A stretch of 64,000 nucleotides of DNA, taken from Deroplatys truncata. Taxonomy: Eukaryota; Arthropoda; Insecta; Mantodea; Mantidae. Numbering within the stretch: the first letter of the stretch is position 1; every line of letters begins with the position of its first letter. Below the pieces are notes generated by a model. That model was not told the origin of the DNA and ran no database searches. It saw only the letters and a program-made list of their open reading frames with translations. This document shows, in pieces, positions 47,578 through 57,246 of the stretch. Where the stretch lies: NCBI GenBank assembly GCA_030765065.1, contig CM060975.1:167558993-167622992 (forward strand), given 5' to 3'. The translations under genes were made by a program, and so were the position numbers.

Positions 47578-48682
47578 GTGACAGTTCCAGCAGTACGTCG
47601 TGAGTGGAAGAAGGAGTTTGCTAATGCAGAAAAAGCAGAAATGCTCATGGTGTATGGGGAGTGTAGGAAGATTACAGTTTGTTTCTGTACGGTGTATGCG
47701 GAAACGTATCCCAATAAATGTCATCCTTCTCGGCAATTATTTATCAACCTCTTCAACCAATTACGTGAAAGTGGTACCGTAACACCTAGAAAACGTAACA
47801 GAAACAAACAAGTGACTGGAGAAGAGGCAGAAATTAATGTTTTGGCAGTAGATCCGAAAATTAGTTCCCGTACAATCTCACGTGGAAGTGGTCTAAGCAG
47901 GTAAGGGTACTCCGCATTCTCCATCGACATAGGTTCCATTCCTTTCACATCTCTCTCCATCAAGAGCTGCATGGAAACGATTTTGAGAATCGTGTTAACT
48001 TTTGTACATGGGCATTAGGACATGATACTTCAGATTCATCATGTATCTTGTTTACTGATGAGGCAACATTTACTAATCATGGCCAGCTAAACCGCAGAAA
48101 TGTGCACTATTGGTCTGTTGACAATCCCCGTTGGCTTCGTCAGTGGAACGTCAGCCTCCATGGAGTTTAAACGTGTGGTGTGGGATAGTGAACTATCAGC
48201 TCATACTCGTAGGTCCTTTGTTCATAGAAGGAACAATGAACTCGCACAAGTATCGCAGCCTCCAGACAGACCATCTGCCACAGATGCTAGAAGACGTTCC
48301 TTTGCAGACTAGGAGGAACCTGTGGTACCAACATGATGGCTGTCCAGCACATAGTGCACGAAGTATTACAGCTTGCCTGAACGCATTGTTTCCAAATTGT
48401 TGGATTGGACGAAGTGGACCTGTACCTTGCCCGGCCCGTTCACCGGATCTGACCCTTTTAGACTTTTTTTCTGTAGGGAAAGCTGAAAGACACTGTCTAC
48501 AAGGATGTACCAACTATACCAGACGATATGAAGCGACGTATTACTGCTGCTTGCTCTGAAATTTCCGCTGAAATGCTAGAACGTGCGCATCAGTCTTTCC
48601 ATAAAAGACTGGAAGCGTGTATTGAAGCTGCCGGTGATCATTTTGAACACGACCTTGAAGGGCTATGTTCTCTTTGCTTATA
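47578..48682 (+). pseudogene. Mariner-like transposase (M2)
   Basis: N-terminal DNA-binding part 47578-47904: VYGECRKITVCF, ETYPNKCHPSRQLF, NQLRESGTVTPRKR, ISSRTISRGSGLSR. After a stop the frame continues with FHSFHISLHQELHG. The first catalytic Asp is in CILFTDEATFTNHG near 48045-48085. 48131-48559 carries YQHDGCPAHSA (second Asp) and PARSPDLTLLDFF (third Asp), with 36 residues between those two Asp by my count. A frameshift after DFF precedes RLEACIEAAGDHFEHDL near 48606-48655. About three lesions separate it from an open frame. Confidence 0.85.
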
Positions 48683-48898
48683 AGAATAATCCACAGAAGT
48701 ATTGTAATTCCCTTTTGTTTTTATTTAGTCTGTGCTACCACAGGTTATACAAGTGTTGGTGCGTAAAAGTTTCAAAATAAGATTTCTCGTAAACCACTTG
48801 CATTAGAATCTTGCAACAAACGCCACTGACATTCTAATTTACCCTACATTTGTTCTCTTGATGTAACTAGGCATTGTTCCGATTAAAACTTTGTATGT

Positions 48899-49864
48899 TG
48901 AGAAAGTGATTTGCCTTATTGTTGGAAAGCGAAATTGAAGTATGTTTATTGCTGCCCCAAGTATGGTACAAAGTTTCCGGTGGCCTTCGCCCCAATGTTC
49001 ACTTGCGGTGGTCTTCGCCCCAAGTTTACTTTCCGGTGGGCTTCGCCCCTAGTTTACTTTCCGGTGGCCTTTGCCCCAACTTTTTGGAATCATCACTGTA
49101 TTTTAATGTTTTATTTAAATATTATATATATTTAGGCTTGCCTCGGCTGCGTTAGTATTAATTTGTAGAAACATGTGTCTCTTTGCAGGGGGTGATGCGG
49201 CTAAAGAATGTAGGCTTACACAAATTATAATTTTTACTTCACTCCATTTATTAATCATTCACACGATTAAATAACACTTCACTGTTACAGAGAGCTGTGA
49301 GATTATTTATTAATTACTTTTTAACACGTAAACGTTATATTTTCGCCGTAATGAATTTTCGTCTCACACTGAATATATATTAAACTTCTCGAGGACGCGT
49401 CTCGCGTCCGGTTAGGAACGCTGTGGACTAGTAACTGGCATCTGAATTTGTACAATTTGTTCTATGCAGTTTCTGATTGGCTAATCCTGCTCCAATAGAA
49501 TACTTTAATTTAACTTTCAGGTTTTCTGGTTGTTGTTTGGCTATTTATAAACTGTTTTAAAAGAATTTAATTATTGTTTCCAAGAATTATTAGTAACATT
49601 ATTAAACTTACCAATTCATTATTGCCTCAAGGTTACCTCATTGTTAGCAACTTTTGACCTATATTCTCACAGTTCCTACATTATTAAATTACTTAATACA
49701 TTCACATAGCATTATTAAACATGTACATAATATAAACATTATACAATGACTGCTACCTACATTTTATGTTATTTATACACATATTGCTTTGAGGCGGGCT
49801 GTTACTGAATTTATATATTATATAATTAGACTGAAATCATTTAAGTGTTATAAATATTGCCTCA
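48899..49864 (-). mobile_element. Solo LTR inserted in the M2 right inverted repeat
   Basis: A 966-bp insertion bounded by TGAG at 48899 and CTCA at 49864 (TG...CA ends) and flanked by the 4-bp direct repeat ATGT (48895-48898, 49865-49868). Removing it with one ATGT restores continuous similarity to the left inverted repeat. Minus orientation is suggested by TTTATAAATAG near 49552-49541 and ATTAATAAATGG near 49256-49245 as TATA-like and polyadenylation-like signals. No internal retroelement genes remain. It is not similar to the 725-bp LTRs of G-B. Confidence 0.8.
48975..49085. repeat. 28-bp minisatellite, four units
   Basis: Units of the form TTCCGGTGGCCTTCGCCCCA plus AGTTTACT are repeated four times with substitutions. 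Each contains a GGGC-TTC-GCCC-like potential hairpin, perfect in unit 3. It lies within the solo LTR. Confidence 0.85.
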
Positions 49865-50025
49865 ATGTTTGCTCAAAAATATACTTTCTCAGTATTATTA
49901 AAATCTGTTTATAGGCTAAATGTAGGGGCCTCTGACTACCAATCAGTGCTGTGAACAGTGCACAACAATAGCGCCTTCCATTTCCGAACTATTTGCGGTT
50001 CAAGTTTTAGGTGATTCATCCTTTA

Positions 50026-51439
50026 TATATGTGTGTGTGTGAAAGCAATGTGTCTTGCAATTTGTGCCGTACATTTTGTCGCAACCTGTATGTAGAATTA
50101 TCTATGGATTAATTTATAGTTCAGAGATACGACTTCAGGTTTTACAAGATTTGAAAATGGAGAAGCGCTTCAGAGGCTTTGCTAGTTTTATTAATATCCA
50201 TTACCTATGCATAACCCTATCACTAAGCTATGTTCTGGACTAGTCTAAGCATTACACACTAAACACAACTCAACACTCTGTATGTGCCTACTGGAACTAC
50301 TTTTTTACAATTTACGATTACCCTTTTTAAACTCAGATATCCTACTTTCTGCTCTTTCGTGATATATAAATTTAAAATTGCAACGTGAATAAACGGCCTA
50401 AAGTGTTCGTTTTTTCTGAAAAAAAACATTGTAATGCATTTATTACCTAACTGAACAAAGTTTATGGACTTAATGCGTCAAAATCCAGCTAATATGTTAT
50501 AGGGTAGATACAATCAGTTATTAAAATTCCATGTACAGGTAATGGCACACCAGGAATATAACCGCAATGAATTACACTTTTGTAGTTTTATGTGAACAGC
50601 TTCTGAATTGTAGCCTTTTAGTTTGAATTTCTGTAAATTTATTGCAGGTAGGTATTGCTTGTTCTGCTGAACACCGCATAACTGTGCAATCCAAAGCTTT
50701 GCTGAATCAATCGTCGAATATAGGTACAAGCTAGCAAAGATATGGTCACTGTACAAGCATGATTTTCGAAAGTGGTATAATTGCTCCAAACTTACGAATT
50801 TCTGATACTGAGAGATTACAATGAAGGCTTTGATATTGCATAGCATCAGTAAACGGTAATTAAAATTAGTTTTTAAACGAGATTTGCCGTTGATATCATT
50901 CTCTGTCCCCCATATTCTTACTCTCTCTGCCGCTTGGATAGAGAATACGTTACATTCGACACAAAATATCCGACATTTCACTGAGAATATTTCTTTTCAG
51001 CTATCATGCATTCAAAAACTCACTTTCTTCAGACACAGTTTAAAGATACTAGCTGATGACTTCCAAGGGCCTACCAGCCGAAGTGACCATTCTTCTTCGC
51101 TTTCACTTTCTTCGTCTTCTCCTTTCTGCTTTAAATATTTCTGTCTACATATCTTGTTCATCCATCTTTAATAGGTCTCTTTCCACTTTGTTTATAATTC
51201 ATAAAGTAATGTCACTCCCTGTGCATGGGTTTTGCACTTTATTTGTATACTTTTGCTTTATCATTCAAATTATATATATTCCTCATTCTTCTCTTATTTC
51301 TTCATTTTGTTATGGTCTTTTTTCTATATCCATCCATCCATCCCTCCCATTCCATCCCATGCCATTCTATTCTATCTATTCATTTCTATCCATCCATTCT
51401 ATCCATCTATCTAATTTTTCTGTCTGCAATTGCCCTTGG
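50026..51439. other. Intergenic sequence with CCAT-type low-complexity tract
   Basis: No gene recognised. The frame 50981-50514 (155 codons, minus) shows no family resemblance. A degenerate (CCAT/CTAT)n tract lies at 51327-51417, ending just before the G-B element. Confidence 0.5.
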
Positions 51440-51443
51440 AATA

Positions 51444-52168
51444 TGACGCAGCCACGCTACGTCCTGCAACAATGAAGCACTACCTTTACCTCACGGTTGC
51501 TGCTTGTCTCCTCCCAGTTGGTTCTTCTTTTGCCACGGCTGCTCCAGCATGAAACCTTAACCTCGGGGTATGCGTGGGTGTTTACAGAGAAACACACAAA
51601 CGCTGTCTTGGAACACGTTTATTCACTATTTAAAATAATACTTTAGGTTTGCCGATCACTATTAAATGCATACGAAGTTACTTTGTCTTTACCAAGACCG
51701 AAGAATATTAACTAGAGCTAAGCGTTCTACCCTCTAGCATGTTCGCCGCCAATGTTCACAACTCGACGAGAATGTCGTTCTTCACTCACCAATCGCTCAG
51801 GACAGACTGCCTTTCACCACCGCGCTACAAAGAGGAAAAACTCCTAACTTCCCCTACTTCCCCTCAAACGCTCCTCAAACTTAGCGTCATGAAGCTTCTA
51901 GAGTGACCTTCACCAGGCTAAGTGCAGCTGTACTCGGCTGTTACCAGGAAAAACTTGCCTCAATGGTATTTACCCTTTCTACCTGAGACTGCTCCCTAAT
52001 TAACAAAATTGTGCCTGTCTGGTCTTTCTGTCGCTTTTACAGTCAACAATTTTCACAATGCTTCTCCTTTTTATACATACACTGAAATTAAATATTTTAT
52101 TATTTATTTTATATCACTATCCTTCTCAAATTATTATGATAATTATTGACTTCATAATTTCGGCTTCA
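51444..52168 (-). repeat. G-B 3' LTR (725 bp)
   Basis: On the minus strand it begins TGAAGC and ends GCTGCGTCA, giving TG...CA ends. It differs from the 5' LTR at roughly a dozen positions by eye, for example T/G at about 51575. Confidence 0.9.
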
Positions 52169-52170
52169 AA

Positions 52171-52180
52171 TGCCCCCATA
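52171..52180 (-). other. G-B polypurine tract
   Basis: The minus strand reads TATGGGGGCATT directly before the LTR start TGAAGC. A G-rich run at this position primes plus-strand synthesis in LTR retroelements. Confidence 0.65.
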
Positions 52181-52683
52181 ATAATTTCATATTATACAAT
52201 AATATTACAATGTGTATGTCTAGCCCGAAACAATTTCCTCTCAGTAATTTCGTGATTGATCGGCAAACCTTGAATTGGTTACCTGATTCTTTTACAATTC
52301 GTTAACATATAAATTACTTTACACTGTTTACAATTATGTTCATTCTACAATTATGTTGGTCATACATATGACTTAGCCTTCACATGATTCACCTTAACCA
52401 TTATTATACAAAATTTACATTCACTAACATCATCATTTAAATTAAACATCATTATACAAAATTTACACTCAAATTACAGTATTCGATTTTAAACAATTAT
52501 TACATTTTGTTTTCTGTTATTCTGATTGGTGTGTCTGTTTTTGTTTTGTTTTTGGAGAATATTATTCTCTTTCTCACTTCAATTTCACATTGTGCACTGA
52601 TCACCTTCACTTTACTGTTTCTCTTGTATTTATTTTACAATTCTCATATCCTAATGACATTTTTACATTCATGTTAGTGTTTC

Positions 52684-52914
52684 TCAGAAAATGCACACCG
52701 TTTGTATTTTATCAGGAACATTCAATGATCTTCTATAAGGTCTCATAAGTTGTTTGCGCCATTTACCAATAAATTTATTAGTTTTTACATCTACTAACTC
52801 AAAAGTATGTTCCCCAAATGTACCAGTAATAATTACCGGACCTTTATATAAGAGCTCTAACCTATGATTTCTTCCTTTCAATGTGCTGGATAATTTGTGA
52901 TCTCTGGCAAGCAC
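52684..52914 (-). pseudogene. G-B integrase C-terminal tail
   Basis: MLARDHKLSSTLKGRNHRLE then LLYKGPVIITGTFGEHTFEL, the SH3-like tail that follows the integrase core, and WRKQLMRPYRR. It is in a different frame from the upstream ORF. The two are joined across the A-homopolymer (coding sense) at about 52971-52982, so a single length change there explains the break. Confidence 0.75.
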
Positions 52915-52960
52915 AAGGCCTCCTATTCTTGGTTCCCATTTATGCTTTCCCTTCTTTACT

Positions 52961-54346
52961 TTAGATTTCCTTTTTTTTTTTACAACTTGTCCACAACAAT
53001 TTTAGCCCTTTGTTCTTCGGATAATGGTGATTGGTTTCCTTTAATCGTTTTTGGTATTCCTTTAAAATCGGTTCAGGTTCAATTCCTTGCATTATCTGTA
53101 TTGGTGCAAATCCTGTCGTCGTATTGATGGTGTTATTTATTATCTTTTCTATCACATTACAATACCTTACCCAATTTCTGTGATTATTATGAGTCAGTAC
53201 ACGAAAATAGAATCCAATGTCCTTCAATATGCGTTTTGCTGGATTCCCAGATGGAAAATAAGAGGAAAAATGATAGAGTTTTATGTTCTGATTCTTTAAA
53301 GTTTCCCTGAAGATGTTACTGCGATGTGTAGTAGCATTTGATTTTACAACTTTGTCTACTTCCTCCCTAATAGCACATGGGATTGGACTAGTTTTATGAG
53401 AATATGGCTTTATATCAGTCATTTCAAATGAATGAGTGTAATTTATGCACCTTCCCGGCTTTTCTGATAACACTTCCTTATTATCCATTAAAATTTCCCA
53501 TAATTCCTTCCTTTGTTTCTCACTCAGTCTACTAGCTTGATTCACCTTATTTTTCAACAAATTTTCTATTTCGACACTGTCATCCACTTTATCGTACTTA
53601 GTTGCATTCTTATCATTCAAGCCTAATCTGTGATTTTCTTGGGGTTTCCCTTCGCCGTTATTAATACAAAATATCTCATGCTCTCCGTAGATTATGTTTT
53701 CTTTATTAATTTCATGGCAATCTTCAAACCTTACTTCGGCTAATTTCATAGCTTCAATGTTTATAACTTCCACAAAGTATGTTTCCTCTTTTATTTCTTC
53801 CTCTACCTGATCCCGGGCAATTGTTCCTGAACTACTGTCGTCCAACAATGGTACGATTATGGTGTCTTGTTCTGTTTCCAGCTTCAAAATTTTGTTTTCA
53901 AAATGTATAATGGGGTTCCATGCGTATAGACTATCACAACCTATTATTATGTCTGTTACAAACCTAGGTACTATTAAAAATAACATATCAATAATTTGCT
54001 TTCCGATTTCAATATTCATCATAGCCTGAAATCTTACCCTTTCTTTTCTTTTGCCCACTGCTACTGAACAATATATCCCATGTACTGGTAAAGACATTAA
54101 TTTTAAACCACTGTTTATTAATTCTTCATAAAAGTTTTGTGAACAAATTGTAGTGTTGGCGCCGATGTCTATTATTGCACGAAACTGTTTGCGATTAATG
54201 CCAATATTTATCCTTGGTGGAACAGTTAAAATTTCGCTTTCTTCTGGCCTATCTCTCCCTTGCTGATGTTTCTCTATCATTAGTTGCCTTCCATTATTCC
54301 TACTTTTCGTGTACCGCTCATTATAGGAATGGTTACCAATCTTCAC
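52961..54346 (-). CDS. G-B protease fused in frame to integrase remnant
   Basis: A 461-codon open frame. Residues about 55-70 contain RAIIDIGANTTICSQNFY, the retropepsin active-site region with D-I-G in place of D-T/S-G, and near residue 140 DIIIGCDSL is the distal protease motif. LNEKQRKEL-like residues near 285 and KPYSHKTSPIPCAIREEVDK near 315-335 are the start of the RT. Immediately after, TLKNQNIKLYHFSSYFPSGN and PAKRILKDIGFYFRVLTHNN belong to the integrase C-terminal half, so the RT palm, RNase H and catalytic integrase core are deleted. The joint, near 53330, keeps the frame open. Gag lies upstream in another frame, so expression would need frameshifting or an alternative start. Confidence 0.85.
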   Translation of the reverse strand: MKIGNHSYNERYTKSRNNGRQLMIEKHQQGRDRPEESEILTVPPRINIGINRKQFRAIIDIGANTTICSQNFYEELINSGLKLMSLPVHGIYCSVAVGKRKERVRFQAMMNIEIGKQIIDMLFLIVPRFVTDIIIGCDSLYAWNPIIHFENKILKLETEQDTIIVPLLDDSSSGTIARDQVEEEIKEETYFVEVINIEAMKLAEVRFEDCHEINKENIIYGEHEIFCINNGEGKPQENHRLGLNDKNATKYDKVDDSVEIENLLKNKVNQASRLSEKQRKELWEILMDNKEVLSEKPGRCINYTHSFEMTDIKPYSHKTSPIPCAIREEVDKVVKSNATTHRSNIFRETLKNQNIKLYHFSSYFPSGNPAKRILKDIGFYFRVLTHNNHRNWVRYCNVIEKIINNTINTTTGFAPIQIMQGIEPEPILKEYQKRLKETNHHYPKNKGLKLLWTSCKKKKEI

Positions 54347-54423
54347 TGGAGGCGAAATTGATTGGGTTTGGAGTTTTCCGACACTTTACTAATTGCTCCT
54401 GTCCCAATATCTTTATGCGAATG

Positions 54424-55200
54424 TCATGTTTTCGTTTCATGACGGTAATTATTTCCCATTATTTGTCTTGTAGAGTTTATTGCGTCAATCCTATCTTCCT
54501 GAACAGGTGAATTCCTAGCACTTCTACTTCTCGCATCCTGTCTTGGTGAACTTGGTCTATAGCTATGGTCATAGTTATCGCTACAATCATCTCCAGAATA
54601 GCGTCTGTTTCTAGGATACCTTTCCATTCTATCATAATTACATCTGTGAGTATGTACATAATTTATTTGTGCGTTCCGTCTTCGGTAGTTTTCGCCTCTT
54701 CCCTTATAATTATTTTCAAAGTTATTTCTCCTCCTTTTATCATTGTAATTATCTTTCGGTACAGGCCCATGGTATCTATCTCTCACATCAAAGTTTCTAT
54801 CATTTCCTGGATATGCCCCCTGCCCGAAAAATTTTATAGGACTTCTTTCTTTCTGCGTGAAATTATTCCTATCCTTAAGCACGCCATCTTGATTTCTCTT
54901 CCTCTCCAAAGCGATCAACAAATCTATCATGGCTGCTATTGTAACCGGTTTTGCAATTATTATATAATTTTGTATTGTTTCCGGAAAGTGTGCGGTTACT
55001 AGATTTATTAATCCATTTTCTCCCATCGGTGGATCTAGCATCTTAGATTTCCTTGCCACTACCATGAAATAATTCACCATAGATTGGTCCTTACGGGAAT
55101 CGTACTTGCCATTACTGAGTTCTAATCGTATATTCACTTGCCTGCTAGCACCCCAATATCTGTTCAGAAATTGCCCTTTGAAGGCCCCGTAATTGTTATC
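54424..55200 (-). CDS. G-B gag, C-terminal part
   Basis: Open from about 55199, with LDNNYGAFKGQFLNRYWG before the internal Met at 55137. Residues include VNIRLELSNGKYDSRKDQSM, then AHFPETIQNYIIIAKP and AAMIDLLIALERK of a gypsy-type capsid. The C-terminal 120 residues are highly basic and rich in Arg, Asn, Tyr and Asp (NNFENNYKGRGENYRRR), likely nucleic-acid binding. No CCHC knuckle was seen. The N-terminal half is upstream in broken frames. Confidence 0.75.
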   Translation of the reverse strand, partial: DNNYGAFKGQFLNRYWGASRQVNIRLELSNGKYDSRKDQSMVNYFMVVARKSKMLDPPMGENGLINLVTAHFPETIQNYIIIAKPVTIAAMIDLLIALERKRNQDGVLKDRNNFTQKERSPIKFFGQGAYPGNDRNFDVRDRYHGPVPKDNYNDKRRRNNFENNYKGRGENYRRRNAQINYVHTHRCNYDRMERYPRNRRYSGDDCSDNYDHSYRPSSPRQDARSRSARNSPVQEDRIDAINSTRQIMGNNYRHETKT

Positions 55201-56348
55201 TAGCCCTACAGATAATTCTAGCCAATTGAAAGCATTACCTTTAAAACATTATCGTACTTCAGTCATCTTGTATTTCTCTGGTATATCCTTAACATTAAAA
55301 TATTCCTGCATGCTATTTATGAATGCTTTCGGATTATCTGATTCCTCGTCTTCAAAAATCGGTGGTGAAATTTCACTGAGAACATGGTTAGGCCATTGAA
55401 AGGTGGGCCGCCATTTCTATTTACATTTGTACTATTGCTGTTACTGGAGGTACTTGGACCTAAATTCAGCATTGGAAGGTCAGCTGACGCATTCTGGATG
55501 CATCGTTCCTTACTGTTGCACTGCTCACATTGCTACATGCTGAGCTACCAATATTGTCAGATATACACACTTTTTCTAATCCTTTCTTAAGTCCATTATT
55601 TACATTAGCTATTACTACAGCAAGTCTCCTACTTTCTCTTTCAGACTATTCTAACCTGTTTCTGTATATTTGTAGTTCTTTGTTAGTAGCTTCCCTTTCT
55701 CTAACTATTCTTGACTTAATTCTTCCCTTAATTTTCTGTTTTCTTTTTCTACTCTTTCACTAATCTCTTGTCTTAAAATTTTAATTTCTTCTCTAACCTG
55801 TTCTTGATTTTCCCTAACCTCAATTCTCATGTTTTCTATTTATTTTTCTAGCCTCCTCCTGAAATTTTCTAACATTTTTTGCTGGTTCTCAATTTTATGA
55901 CCAATTTCGGTTAAGTTGCTTGTTAAATCCTTCTTAAACTTTGATTATTAGCTTTCACCTCATCCCTTCATTCTTTCTGACCCTGTTCTATTTTTCCTGT
56001 TAATTCTTTCTGACCCTGTTCTATTTTTCCTGTTAATTCTTCTCTCAAGTTTTCTGTTACACCTCGGTTAGCTTTCAACTCATCCCTTAATTCTTTCTGG
56101 CCCTGTTCTATTTTTCCCGTTAATTATTTCTGACCCTGTTCTATTTTTGACATAGTTAGCTTTAACATCTCGTTAGTGTCCGTACTTCCCCTTGGCTGTT
56201 CTACCTGTTTTTGTACATTCCTAACATCTACTGTATCTACTACCTTATTTACACTATTATTTTCGTCCTGACAAGTTCTACTATCACCGTCCTGAATTTC
56301 CATGTTTGTATCTGATTGCTCGGACATTTTACCGTTCCTTAACTGCAT
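55201..56348 (-). pseudogene. G-B gag, N-terminal part with coiled-coil repeats
   Basis: The start at 56348 gives MQLRNGKMSEQSDTNMEIQD and an acidic leader. From about 56155 to 55960 a repeated block encodes EQGQKELTGKIEQGQKEL-type heptad-like units, predicted coiled coil. The frame is interrupted by stops and small shifts before it reaches the capsid part at 55.2 kb. Confidence 0.6.
55960..56155. repeat. Degenerate ~33-bp repeat in G-B gag
   Basis: The word CTGACCCTGTTCTATTTTTC recurs about four times with a TGTTAATTCTTT-type linker. It encodes the Glu/Gln/Lys-rich coiled-coil units on the minus strand. Confidence 0.8.
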
Positions 56349-56494
56349 TTACCACTGCAACACATAAATAAATTTACACTCAGTATCTTCTTATATCTGC
56401 TACCTGCAACTGCTGCTTCGATGTTGTTCCTGTTGTCCTCCGCGTTGTCCCGTTCTCCTTGATGTCTCGGTCGTTCAGCTTCTCCGTTTGTTCG

Positions 56495-56515
56495 GGCCCC
56501 ACGCTGGGCGCCTTA
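56495..56515 (-). promoter_or_regulatory. G-B primer-binding site
   Basis: On the minus strand, immediately after the 5' LTR end (GTCA) and three bases, the sequence AGGCGCCCAGCGTGGGGCC matches the common gypsy primer-binding form (TGGCGCCCAACGTGGGGC). The tRNA used is not assigned. Confidence 0.8.
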
Positions 56516-57242
56516 TGACGCAGCCACGCTACGTCCTGCAACAATGAAGCACTACGTTTACCTCACGGTTGCTGCTTGTCTCCTCCCAGTTGGTTCTTCT
56601 TTTGCCACGGCTGCTCCAGCATGAAACCTTAACCTCGGGGTATGCGTGGGTGTGTACAGAGAAACATACAAACGCTGTCTTGGAACACGTTTATTCACTA
56701 TGTAAAATAATACTTTAGGTTTGCCGATCACTATTAAATGCATACGAAGTTACTTTGTCTTTACCAAGACCGAAGAATATTAACTAGAGCTAAGCGTTCT
56801 ACCCTCTAGCATGTTCGCCGCCAATGTTCACAACTCGACGAGAATGTCGTTCTTCACTCACCAATCGCTCAGGACAGACTGCCTTTCACCACCGCGCTAC
56901 AAAGAGGAAAAACTCCTAACTTCCCCTACTTCCCCTCAAACGCTCCTCAAACTTAGCGTCATGAAGCTTCTAGAGTGACCTTCACCAGGCTAAGTGCAGC
57001 TGTACTCGGCTGTTACCAGGAAATACTTGCTTCAATGGTATTTACCCTTTCTACCTGAGACTGGTCCCTAATTAACAAAATTGTGCCTGTCTCGTCTTTC
57101 TGTCGCTTTTACAGTCAACAATTTTCAAAATGCTTCTCCTTTTTATATATATACACTGAAATCAAATATTTTATTATTTATTTTATATCACTATCCTTCT
57201 CAAAATATTATGATAATTATTGACTTCATAATTTCAGCTTCA
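56516..57242 (-). repeat. G-B 5' LTR (727 bp)
   Basis: Direct repeat of 51444-52168 with the same TGAAGC...GCGTCA ends on the minus strand. It is flanked on the outside by the target copy AATA. Confidence 0.9.
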
Positions 57243-57246
57243 AATA

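Larger units (their letters stand above)
47168..50023 (+). mobile_element. Mariner-like DNA transposon (M2) with very long inverted repeats
   Basis: TA dinucleotides abut both ends (47166-47167, 50024-50025). The left repeat spans about 47168-47455. The right repeat is in two parts, outer 49869-50023 and inner about 48770-48898, separated by a solo LTR. Matches include CCTAAAACTTG, TTCGGA, CTATAAACAGATTTTAATAA and GGAACAATGCCTAGTTACAT. Without the LTR the element is about 1.89 kb with ~290 bp repeats. The transposase runs from about 47578 to 48682. Confidence 0.85.
51444..57242 (-). mobile_element. Ty3/gypsy retrotransposon G-B, non-autonomous deletion derivative
   Basis: The element is 5.8 kb with two LTRs, a primer-binding site, a polypurine tract and the 4-bp target duplication AATA (51440-51443 and 57243-57246). 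Gag and protease are present, but most of RT, all RNase H and most of integrase are missing. Only an integrase tail remains. The domain order on the minus strand is gag, protease, RT start, integrase C-terminus. It must rely on proteins supplied by a relative to move. Confidence 0.9.

Noticed and set aside
48911-49155. Overlapping 74-78-codon plus-strand frames over the minisatellite
   Set aside because: They are read-through of a 28-bp repeat inside an LTR, with no sign of protein selection.
49393-49431. Helitron 3' end (hairpin followed by CTAG)
   Set aside because: The spacing to CTAG (18 nt) is long, and the surrounding sequence is better explained as a solo LTR with a target duplication.
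50514-50981. 155-codon minus-strand frame
   Set aside because: Residue composition and lack of any motif make it a likely chance frame. Its codons mirror AT-rich background.
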